NCBI GenBank assembly: GCA_001598975.1
Contig: BBXU01000219.1
Coordinates: forward strand, 1 to 64,000
Direction of reading: 5' to 3'
From: Parachlorella kessleri
Lineage: Eukaryota; Chlorophyta; Trebouxiophyceae; Chlorellales; Chlorellaceae
Length of the DNA: 64,000 nucleotides
Below the pieces are notes generated by a model. It saw nothing but the letters and a program-made list of their open reading frames with translations, ran no database searches and was not told where the DNA came from. Below, piece after piece: positions 54,644 through 64,000 of this stretch. Positions within the stretch are counted from its first letter, which is position 1. Each line of letters starts with the position of its first letter. A program made the position numbers and the translations under genes.

Positions 54644-56883
54644 ATGATGTTCACTGCTGATCAGTCTGTGCAGGAACACAGCCTCGGCGACCTAAGCGAC
54701 GATCTCCTGCGTCTGATACCTCCTAATCTTGACTCACGACAGAGGTATGCCTGGGGTTTACAAATACCCAGGGCGTTTAGAGATACCAGGCCACAACCTC
54801 GTGAAAGAGTTGCTGTGGCTAGGGTCGTGAGACGCTTGCATCTGGCTTGTTCAGGCGAAGGGCAGCCTCCACCTGTCAGCGCTGGGCACGCCTAGTTATG
54901 GCCCTCCAAACGGGGCTGAGACTTGACGAACCAGCAGACCTTGCGAGACAGGAAGAGGGGATGCTTGGCAAAGCGCTGTCAGCAGCGCTGGCAGCTAGGA
55001 GTGGCCGCCTCAGCTGGCTGCACTGTAACATCACAAGCCCAGCAGACTTGGTGTGGCAGGATCTTGTGGTTGGACGGCTGGCGGAGAGCCTCAGCAAGCT
55101 GGAGCTTCACCATGATGATGCCGTATTGCACTCGAACTTGGTGTGGCTTGCAGCACTACCCAAGCTTGAGGCGAGTGAAACAAATAGCTGCACAGAAGAC
55201 AGCCTTAGCTTAGGTGTACAGTGGTTTAGCGGTTGCCTGCTGGTAGAGATGAACTTCACTGCGCGCATGCGCTGTGCTTCTATATTCTGCTGTGGCTCCA
55301 GCCAGTGAGAGCCGCACGCCCTACTGTGCCTGTAGCGGCGTCCACTTGACTCTTTTGCATACAACAATACCTGCAGGATTGCAAAGTGTATTATTACAAT
55401 TCCGGTCCTGGTTATGTGGAAGCTCTTAACCAGGCAACCTTCCTGACAAAGTAAGTTTTCTACCTGCCTAGCCATGGCTTGCTACAGCTTGATACGAAGA
55501 CGTGGCCCCGGTGCTACTTGCGTGCACCAACTTGGCAAGGGATGGCGCTCCTGCATGGCCAGCCTTGTCTGCTTAGGGTAGGGTAGCAGAGGCACCCTGC
55601 AAATGTAAGGAGGCACAGCATGTCTTCCATGCAGGCTGGTGCTGGCTTTCACCAATGTAGACGTTTTGGATGCCACAGAGGAACACTTATCAGGCCTGAC
55701 CCGCCTGCGCAAACTCCACATCAGTTCCTTGGCTTCAGACATACCTCTCCAAGACTTCCTGCCACAAAACCTCCGCACCCTATCCATAACGGACGGCTAT
55801 TTTGTTCGCGGCGGCCTCAGCAGCGCGCTGCTGCGGCTCACCAGGCTTACCTCGCTATGCCTGGTCACATGTACAAACCTACAGGAAGACGACATGCTGC
55901 ACCTGCCGTTGGCGTGCTTGCCTGGGTTGAGGGTGCTGCTGCTGGATCGTTGTGGGCTCGAGGATGTGCCAGAGCAGCTGCCAGACACAACAAGCCTGCA
56001 GGTCAGGCAGGGATGCGGCATGCCTGGGGCAGCAGCACCCAGACTCTCTTCTGGTCAGACTTGCCACTCTGTTGGCCATGGGTGTTAGATATGTTGTGCC
56101 AGTCAGCTTTTAAGATGCTTACTTGCACTCAATCAGTGGCGGTTCCCGGATCTCGGCCAATGTTCTGGCCGCTTGTAAGATGCCCTGGCTTTCATGCATA
56201 TGTCTCTCTAAGTAGCATCCTAATGAAATTGCACTGATCATGTTCCAGGTGCTCAACCTCAGAGGCAATGGGCTGCAGCAACTGCCAGCAGAAGGCGCTT
56301 TCCTGTGGGGCCTGCAAGCCCTGGATGTTTCGAACAACCTCCTCCCAATGGGCGTGCCGCCATTCTTGCAGCACGCCCCCGCGCTGCAGCTTTTGGTCTG
56401 GACAGATGCCGAGCGATATGTGGCATGCAGGTGTGGTCACCAGCTGAGAGACGGAACGTCAACCAATAAATTGTAGTGGCATTGTAAGGGTGGGCGGCTG
56501 CAGTGAGTTCAAGGAGAAGCGCTTGCAGCACACTGCAGTAACTTAGGCAAATGCACGGGGCACTGCAAGGTTAGTGGGCACCTTAATGGTTGGAATTCCT
56601 ATGAATGTGTGATACGTTGGCTGAAATTGTGTTTGACCAAAGTTGCTAGGCGGGTTATTACTCATTACTAAACTTATCAGCAAGATCATCAATTATCCCT
56701 TGTGTCTGCTCTGTGCCCTGCTGCAGGGCACCAGATGGCGGCCTAAGCCAGAGGCAGGCTACACTAACCAAAGTGCACTGGCCATCTGACATTGATGACA
56801 TTGGCTTTGAGGAGTCGCTTCGCACCGAGCCTCAGCATTTGAACCTTTGGAAGCTGCTGTGTGGGGCCGCAGAGGAGGTCTAG
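54644..56883 (+). CDS. F-box/leucine-rich repeat protein, tandem copy C
   Basis: Exons 54644-54744, 54855-55170, 55377-55450, 55635-56001, 56249-56430 and 56727-56883 give about 398 residues. Exons 2, 4 and 5 have exactly the lengths of those in copy B (316, 367 and 182 nt), so B and C are the closest pair. The F-box-like part is SLGDLSDDLLRLIPPNLDSR joined to AASTCQRWARLVMALQTGLR. LRRs include LSGLTRLRKLHISSL, LTRLTSLCLVTC, LPGLRVLLLDRCGLEDVPEQ and LNLRGNGLQQLPAEG. The C-terminus reads EPQHLNLWKLLCGAAEEV. The second intron has a GC donor (GAG|GCGAGT). In-frame ATGs also lie at 54605 and 54614; 54644 is preferred by comparison with copy B. Role as in the other copies. Confidence 0.8.
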
Positions 56884-58166
56884 CTAATTTAAGTGCCCTT
56901 CAGAGATGGCTTGCAAGTCAATGGTGGCTGTGCGGGATGAGGCTGAACCCTTTAGCTGTTACTCTAGGGTGCTTGGGGTTCGGAACAAGCGGTATGGTTC
57001 CTTCGGGGGTGCATGCTTGTTGCTGCCAGGCTATACTAGCCTATGTGCAGTGCCAGCAGGGGCTATGAGGAAAGGCAGGTACCCTTCTGCCAGCGCCGCT
57101 TCCGCGTAACCCGATATTGCCTAACCGTGATATAAGCTGCGCATTCACGGCCCATTTCTACCTGGCCCATGTGCAGCGTGCTGCAGCCTTTGACTGCTTG
57201 CTGACTGTAGAGCCTCACTCGTAATATTAAAACGGGCTGTGACAGATGTCGCACCTGCCACTGGTTTGGCTGCACACATATCTGCAACTGCACCATAGTG
57301 TTGTTAAAGATCGGGACGACTCTGTTGGGGCAGCGCCAACCTGAATCTGGCAGCCCTGCCAATATACCGCGGACCTGAGGCATGATCTTACATCGCGTGC
57401 GCTGGCATGCGCTGGTGTAAGACGTGCATACCGCTAGCCTCATCCAGACAGCTACCTATCTGCAAGTCGTTTCCAACAAAAGGGCACTCTATGGGTCCGA
57501 GCTTGTACCCCAGCCCAAAACTCCAAGGCGGCAGCCAGGGTCACACTGGATGCCGTCGAGCAGGGAATGCTGGCTACATCTATCAGCTATCTATTCTGCC
57601 TGCATAGCCCCTGTCCGTCAGTCTGAATCCTACATTGAAAAGACGCATCACCCAGCCATAGACAGTCAAGTCAACATTCAAGCTGCAAGCTTGCCCTAAC
57701 AAATACACTGCAGCAACTTGCACTCCAGCCCTAGCAACTAACCCCCTGCTTGCCTCTCATGACGCTACGTACAACCTGTCCTACAAACCCTGCTGTGTCA
57801 GCCTAAATGCACGTTCAAGGATTTTCGTTTCTTTAAGCCCGGAGCCAGGGCTCATATTACCGACTACGGCCACTTGGCTTACAAGCCGCGATGCCCTCGC
57901 TCACTTAGCACTCGTCACCCCAATTGCTACATTTGGAACCTGCACCAAATATCTCTTTGTCAACAGTGGCAGGCATTGCGAATAGAGAGGAGATAGGCTG
58001 ACTTGTACTGCCTTTGCTTGGCGGGCTCAAAGAGATGGGCCACTCTTCCAGTGCTTCAAACCTGCCTACGGTAATCGGGACTCCAACACATATGAAATAG
58101 CTATGCATGCACCCCCTGTCCCGCCGAGCACGCCCTAACGTCTGAAGATGAGCACCTATTCATCCA
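56884..58166. other. Convergent intergenic region, nothing recognised
   Basis: It lies between F-box/LRR copy C and the LSD1-type gene. TGTAA at 57416-57420 may be the copy C polyadenylation word. A further C-terminal exon of the LSD1-type gene could lie at 57905-58080 on the minus strand but none was convincing. Confidence 0.4.
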
Positions 58167-58718
58167 TCAACACGGGCTCACCTCGTTACCCGCATCGTCT
58201 AGTGTGGGTGGGTTCTGCACTAGCACTGCCTGCTGCTGCGGCACGCCTGGCTGCCCTGGTCGCCCACCCGGCGGCCCAAGCACTGGAGTGACATGGTTGC
58301 AGACCGCACACTTGACTGACTGGGCGCCAAAGGCATACATTAGCGTTATCTGGCAGCCGCAACAAACTATGTGGCCCACTTGGTTGGCCTGCAATGAGGG
58401 CGCATGGCTGGCGGGTGTGTGCCAGGCCCGTGTGCTGCCCAAACAAGGTCAACCTACTTCCGCAGCAAACCCTCCTCGGCTCACTGGAACATGCAACAAT
58501 AGAACAGTCTACCATGCACAGAGCATGTACTTGCTTGATGCTCCAAACAGGGACTGCTCCTTAGTGGGTTATGCCAACAATTTACCAATCAATGCGACCA
58601 GGCTTGCCTGCATTGCGCAGTTTAGGTTGCCGCACACCGAGCACTGCACTTGGCTGGCGCCTCGTGGGTACATCAGCACCACTCTACATTGCGGGTTGTT
58701 GCAGACTAGCTGCGCCAT
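58167..58718 (-). CDS. LSD1-type zinc finger protein (LSD1/LOL family)
   Basis: Exons 58718-58608 and 58388-58167 give about 110 residues. Two LSD1-type zinc finger modules are clear: CRVVLMYPRGASQVQCSVCG, and HIVCCGCQITLMYAFGAQSV followed by KCAVCNHVTPV. The tail is Gly/Pro/Gln-rich and ends QNPPTLDDAGNEV, as in plant LSD1 and LOL proteins that regulate cell death and stress responses. Plant members often have three fingers; two are seen here. The single intron needs a GC donor (CAG|GCAAGC) and falls exactly between the two finger modules. A GTGAGC donor overlaps the final codons at 58176-58181, so a short extra 3' exon is possible and the given stop at 58167 may be read-through. Confidence 0.88.
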
Positions 58719-60367
58719 GTCACCCCCTGCAACACCTATCGCAGTTCCTCCCTGTTTGATATGGCAAGTGAACTTTTTGCGCTCATTAAGGCGTGGTCAC
58801 CCCTCCTGAGTCCCTCGCACTGGAGCGGCAGAAAGCAGACTTGCAGTCACTTGTTGAACCCAAGGTTGCGTGGGTGCCAAGAGCAACATCCCTCTACCAG
58901 GTAGTTCTGAGGCAACCGCTTACCTCTTGGAGGCGGCACAGAGGTTATATGCCCACACCTTGCACACCGAACATTCTGGGCTCCCTGCACACCACCAGGC
59001 CACAGCTGTTACGTCCCGGCCTCTTATTGAGCACAAACCCCGCGGTACTGCAGAGCAGAGCCAGCTGCTCCACCTGTGGATACATAAGAAGCGTCCTGCA
59101 TCCCCCGCAAGTTATTTGTGCCTGAGGGGCACCTGCGCAGCAGGGAGGAAGCCATTACTCCTGCCACAAGGGTAGTTGGTAAAGGTAAAGCAAGAGCACT
59201 TACTCTGTGGCCGCGGAAAAGGTTGCATGGGTATCGCCCAAGATAACGAACTCCTTGGACTCGTACGCAGGCACGCAGCAGCCTGGAATTCTTACAGTTT
59301 GCTAAGGGTCGATGGGAGCGGACAAAGGAACAGTGCTATTTTGCACGCAGCCCATCCCGTCATGACGATATATCTGACTCCCTGTTAGTCATTCGATCCG
59401 AGGGCAGGCAAATTGTCGTGTCTGATGCACAGGGGATGCAGAGGAACCACACTATAGCATCGCGATTCATGCAAACGGCAGTGACACTGCCAAACCTGCA
59501 CAGTGGTGGTCAGGGCAAACACATACAGTAAGCGTTCACCTGGGACTGCAGCTGTGTACAGGGTTTGCAACAGTCTAGTATGTGTGGGCATCCTTTCCAA
59601 CCTGGCCCTGAACTCTCCTCACTCGCAGGGTGTGGACTGTACAGCCCAGTGCTGGCAAACCCAACTGGCTAAGTTCTCATATAGTCAGCTGCTTTGGAGC
59701 TCGAGTCCGGACGGACCACGCTGGCTGCAAGTACCTTTCATTCTGGTACCCGTCATGCATTATTTGCAGTCAGGGTTGCTGTCCTTACAGGCGGTTCAAG
59801 AGGAGTTGGGCGCAATGTGCGCCCTGCCCAGCAATACGTCCCTTGACAATGCAAAACCGCATTTGACAGTTTGGTGACACCCCTGCCTAGATGCTTTTTC
59901 AAGTGCCCGCTGGAGCTGTCCAACATAGGGCGGAGCATACACTCGTGAACCACATAGCAGGCAAATGCAGGCTATCTCACTCACTCATCTATCAGACAGT
60001 TGCCAAACAAGCAACAAGGCTCTCAGGACCATCTGCCACAGTTGGGAGCCTGGCCATCACAGCCACCCTCACCAGCGTGAGGCGCTGGCTACTGCACCCT
60101 GCACTTCTGAGCAGATAGTTTGCTGTGCTTCTTCACCTGAAGCGGCTGCAACCACCTGCATACAACAATCTAGATACTGCGCTTCTCGACAGCACATCTC
60201 TTACCGGGCAGATTGATTTTACCAAGCCTCTTGACAAGGCAGCGCTGCAAGTCCCACTGCTAACCTGGGACCGCGCCTGCCATACACTCCTAGCCAAGCC
60301 GAAATTCCACAACTCACCACCGGCTTGGCTTGTCAACCAGCAGGATGAGACCGACGTGGAGAAACCA
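58719..60367. other. Intergenic region, no supported gene
   Basis: It lies upstream of the LSD1-type gene and downstream of MKK3, both on the minus strand. The MKK3 C-terminus may extend into 60133-60367 if the donor at 60411 is used. Plus-strand frames at 59503-59877 and 60125-60448 have no motif support. Confidence 0.4.
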
Positions 60368-63300
60368 CTAAGCCGTCCCACCAACGTCATAGCCAGCGCA
60401 CCTGGACATGTGCAAGAGGATGAGGAAGGAGCCGGCACCCGGCTGTAGCAAGTCCAAGGCGCCAAGCCGCAGCGTGAAGCAGTCTGCCAGCGTGCCTAGC
60501 ACCTCGGGGCCGCCCTCATCTGGCCCCACCGCCCGGTTGACCACATCCACACGGGTTTGTACCAGTAGAGTGTCCGCCTGCAGCAGGAGAGCACGGAGCT
60601 CTGGAGAGTTTTGAAGGCAGGAGGCGCCAACACAGGAGCGTAGCATGTAACGAGCTTCAAGAGGGCTGCCCTTCTTGCAAGTTGGTTACCAGGATGCCTG
60701 TCCAGATGCGCAACCGGTGAAGTGCTGGAGGGTAGGGCTTGCTGCAGCTGTAGGCCGCCTGGGAAGGATACTGCGCACGCACTCACCGCCCCTTCAAGCT
60801 GTTGGAAGTCTAGTGCGTCCACAACAAAAGCGATATCGCCAGCAGCAGCAACTTGCCGCAGGAGGGTGTGGAAGTGCTTGGCTATTGTGTACCGCCCTTT
60901 CAAGCGCTCGCCATTGTAGCTAAGGTGCTGCACAATGTCAGCAAAAAAAATGTGAGTACGGCTTTGATGTACAGCCTGATGGCTTCTGTCTTGCTAAACC
61001 TTCTCGCAGAGTTCACGCCCAGGTGATAGAGTCCTCGCCACCAGGCAGGCAGGCCCATACCTAGCCAAGCCGCACACGAAGACTTCTAGCCTAGCTCGAC
61101 TTGCAGACTTTACGGCCAAAATAGCCAGTCTACTCCCCCTCACACACTTACTCTCCCACACGGAAATATAGCAGAAGCCAAGGTGCCAAACACTCAGACT
61201 CGGCAACACAGCAGAAGCCAAGGTTGCGAACACCCACCGCCTCAGCTGCATAGTAGGACGCAATGGAGTCGCTGTCCCTGTAGTTGTATGATAGGTTGTT
61301 GTAGTACCGCGAGGTCATGATGCGTACCGCATCCTCCAGCTGCTCATTCGGGCTGTGCATCACCCGCATGAAGGATCGCAGGTCCACTGGCTGCTGTCCC
61401 TGTCCTGGCATGTACTGCAGCACGACACACAGCAGTGACCTGGCTATGCGATGTACTGACTCACTGTCGTGCCAAGTGATGGTGCTGGGCTTCACGGGAG
61501 GGAAACGAGCATGAGGTAAAGTGCGTGTCCAGTTATTGAATGCTGTTGCCTGTGACCGGCGCATTACCACCCCCGGCCACCTCCCACTGCACCTGCTATT
61601 ATTTCACGAGCCATATTTATATTGCCGGTGCATTGCTCCACGATAGCCGCCACGGAAGCCTGCAGCCGGCATTCCATCCAGCAAAATGTCGGCATCAACC
61701 CCACCCCATCCCGCACCTTACGTATGAAGGGGTGTCGCTGCAGCCCCTCTGCACTGGGCCGCTGCCAGGGGTCCCTATGCATGCTCCGCCGCACAAAGTC
61801 GACCAGCTCAGGCGACAGCTGGGCTTCATCAATCGGCACCTCCTCTTGCATCAGCTGCATCAATCAGTTGGGAGCACGCGGGTCCAGTGCTGGAGGCATG
61901 CCAACCAAGTGAGGTGAGCGTGGAGCGAGGCAGTGCAAGAGGCCAGCAAACGAGAACATCCAGGCCGCTTCAGCAACAGGATCGCAATGGGGAAAGTGCT
62001 GACGCCTAACTGGGCTGGGCTTCCTTATTACCCCCTATTTGTTACATGGCTCAGCAGCATGTAAGCACATGCCAACGTAGCAGCCACACCTGTATCATGA
62101 GCTGCATTGTACCACCGCTGGCATCATACGGATACCGCCCTGTGGCGCACTCTAGCAAGGTCAGCCCTAAAGCCCAGACATCAGCCGGGAAAGAGTAGGC
62201 CTCGCCATTGATGCGCTCTGGGCTCATGTACGTCACCTGCAGACATCACACTCTTTACAAGTTGTGCTTTGGATAAGCTAGGCTTAATGGGTAATCCCTG
62301 TGGCTCCTGCTGTTTAACTCGGTCATGCAGCGTGCTTCCAAAGTGCCAGGCTCATACTTGCAGCAGAGTTCAGATTTGGCGGCCCTTCCGGCTCTAAGTG
62401 CGCCACCCTGCAGGCATCGATTGTAAAGGGCCGGCATGTTTCCGATGCCAACCCACCGTCCCCAGGAACGTGTGGCACTGCGCAATGGTGTTGTCCATGA
62501 AGGCTGAGATGCCAAAGTCGGCCAGCTTGGGCTCGCCTGTCGTGGACATGAGGATGTTGGCAGGCTTAAGGTCCCGGTGCACCTGTGGTACAGCTTCACC
62601 CATGTGGGGCTGGTTGCGCTGCCATTTGACTGCCGAGGCTGCCAATGTATGTATAGGAGACACACAGCGGTAAGGAAGTAGCAGGGGGCAGCAGATACCA
62701 AAGGGCCCCCTGCCCGACCTGAACATATCTATCAGGTCAATCACAGCGCAGATCTGCCAAACAGCCAGGGCTCACCATGTGGCGAGAGTGCAGGAAGGCT
62801 AGTGCTGGCAGCACTTTGGCTGCAATAGCAGCCAAAACGTCCTCAGGGATCCTCTTCACCTGCAATTTTCAACAGAGGGCCCCATACCTCAACAGAGACC
62901 GCTATAGCAATGGGTTCGCTGTTGCTAGCATCGTGGTAAGGGCGGCGTAACCTTGCCGGGAATGCAGGTGGTGTGTTTTGTTAGCTCCGACAAAGGGAGG
63001 CAGCACGCAAGGCACTAGAGATATTACCACATGCTAGGCTGTCAAAGATCTCACTGATAGTCAGCTGCATTGCCAGCAACTCACCTTGGCCAACACATCT
63101 GCCAGTGAGCCACCATCCATATACTCCAGCACCACCGCTATCTGGCCTTTGTCTGCTGCATGGAAGGCCCCATAGAAGCGGATCAGCCCGGGGACATTAG
63201 GTGCATGGCAGAGGGCCTTGATATCGTTCATCAGCTGGTGCCGCTTCTCGCGCTCCAGCACGCTGATCTTCTTCACAGCTGCAAAGCGGCTTTCGCGCGG

Positions 63301-63994
63301 CAGGAAGGCCTTTTGAACCAGCGCGCTGGCACCCTGGCCCACCGTGCGGATCACTTTGACATCTGACTCGGCGATCTGCAGAATGCAGGCAGCGAGCGCT
63401 CATACAGCGAAGGCCCTGCGCTGCAGGAGGGACCCACAGGGATATTCTGGCGACTCACGCTATGAGTTCAGCCTCACCTGTAGCGCTAGCCAGCGAGTAG
63501 GAGCTACACCGGCACCGCTGCTTGGTTCCACCACAGTAGTGTCCTCTGCGTTGTGCCACCCACCTTGTATTGCTGCAGCGCCGCAGCCCCTGCCGCCAGG
63601 GGCGAGGTGCTGCTGCGCGACATGCCGCCGTGGTTGAACTCATATGCCTGAAAGGACTTGAATATCTTGAGCGTGCCGTCAGGCCCCAGATCAATAGAAG
63701 GCGCCTGCAGGACAGAGAGCACGCGTGTGGAGCGGAAGCCTTTTCAGACAGCACATCAGGAGTTCCAAGTCAGTCCTGCAGCTGTTGCGCGAGCGACCCT
63801 TCCCTGGCACCAGAAGACCTTGAAAAGCGCTATTACAAGACTCTGCTTAGACTTTGCTTACAGGCAGCCTTATGCAAAGGGTGAGAGGCTCCTATGACTG
63901 CAGCAATACAACTTCAGGATACACTGTTGCGGCTGTCCCGCACCTGAAGCGTTGGCGCCTCGTTGCCAACGGGTAGGCCGTGCGTGGAAGCCAT
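60368..63994 (-). CDS. MKK3: MAP kinase kinase of the MKK3 type with C-terminal NTF2-like domain
   Basis: Ten exons, all phase 0: 63994-63944, 63704-63564, 63375-63085, 62859-62776, 62582-62457, 62236-62090, 61854-61717, 61414-61238, 60927-60787 and 60577-60368, about 501 residues. Kinase marks: glycine loop [15 protein letters not shown], catalytic lysine [17 protein letters not shown], hinge [15 protein letters not shown], loop [22 protein letters not shown], then [20 protein letters not shown] and [20 protein letters not shown]. The segment from 61414 ([30 protein letters not shown]) through [20 protein letters not shown] is the NTF2-like region that among plant MAPKKs is typical of MKK3. 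The activation loop reads [15 protein letters not shown], with Thr where plant MKK3 often has Ser. The C-terminus beyond [10 protein letters not shown] is uncertain: a GTGCGC donor at 60411 could lead to another exon. Confidence 0.93.
61170..61232 (+). repeat. Direct repeat next to an MKK3 exon border
   Basis: AGCAGAAGCCAAGGTGCCAA at 61170 recurs as AGCAGAAGCCAAGGTTGCGA at 61210, with a 40-bp period, just inside the intron that follows exon 8. Confidence 0.7.
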
Positions 63995-64000
63995 GATGTT

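Noticed and set aside
60125..60448. 107-codon plus-strand frame over the MKK3 3' end
   Set aside because: It has no motif and overlaps the MKK3 last exon antisense; likely chance.
1..64000. tRNA, rRNA, snRNA genes and CRISPR arrays
   Set aside because: No cloverleaf with a T-arm GTTCRANNC, no rRNA or spliceosomal RNA signature and no regularly spaced repeats were seen by eye on either strand.

Overview
This window looks like nuclear DNA of a photosynthetic green alga (Chlorophyta, possibly trebouxiophyte-like; the class is a guess). Genes are dense, lie on both strands and are cut into many short exons with phase-consistent introns. The proteins are typical of Viridiplantae (a pTAC5-like plastid protein with a transit peptide, MKK3 with a C-terminal NTF2-like domain, an LSD1-type zinc finger protein, a starch-binding CBM48 protein). 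The chlorophyte-type polyadenylation word TGTAA follows several genes. All gene models were spliced by hand from reading frame, GT/GC-AG borders and family patterns; no search or software was run.

Layout. 0.4-1.8 kb (+): CCHC zinc-knuckle protein, possibly incomplete at its 5' end. 2.4-5.9 kb (-): pTAC5-like protein, divergent from a PRA1 family gene at 6.2-7.5 kb (+). 8.8-11.0 kb (-): 4'-phosphopantetheinyl transferase, divergent from URM1 at 11.3-12.1 kb (+). 13.0-14.7 kb (+): secreted GH16 glycoside hydrolase. 15.3-19.8 kb (+): tandem-hotdog acyl-CoA thioesterase. 21.0-30.4 kb (-): a very large FHA + RVxF + valine-motif array + PHD finger protein, the most unusual gene here. 32.4-34.2 kb (-): small PB1-like protein. 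37.1-40.3 kb (+): CBM48 protein with a phosphatase-like region lacking the catalytic motif. 41.6-43.5 kb (+): unidentified Ala/Pro-rich protein. 44.7-48.6 kb (-): complete N-myristoyltransferase. 48.8-56.9 kb (+): three tandem F-box/LRR paralogues. 58.2-58.7 kb (-): LSD1-type zinc finger protein. 60.4-64.0 kb (-): MAP kinase kinase of the MKK3 type.

The genes do not form one pathway, as expected in a nuclear genome. Themes that recur are protein modification (URM1, phosphopantetheinylation, N-myristoylation, MKK3 signalling, F-box proteins), plastid and starch biology (pTAC5, CBM48 protein), and phospho- or chromatin-reader domains (FHA, PHD).

Two structural habits stand out. About 7 of roughly 95 hand-placed introns need a GC rather than GT donor. 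Several introns hold decayed or alternative in-frame copies of neighbouring exons (pTAC5, N-myristoyltransferase), next to whole-gene tandem duplication (F-box/LRR) and repeated-exon architecture (zinc knuckles).
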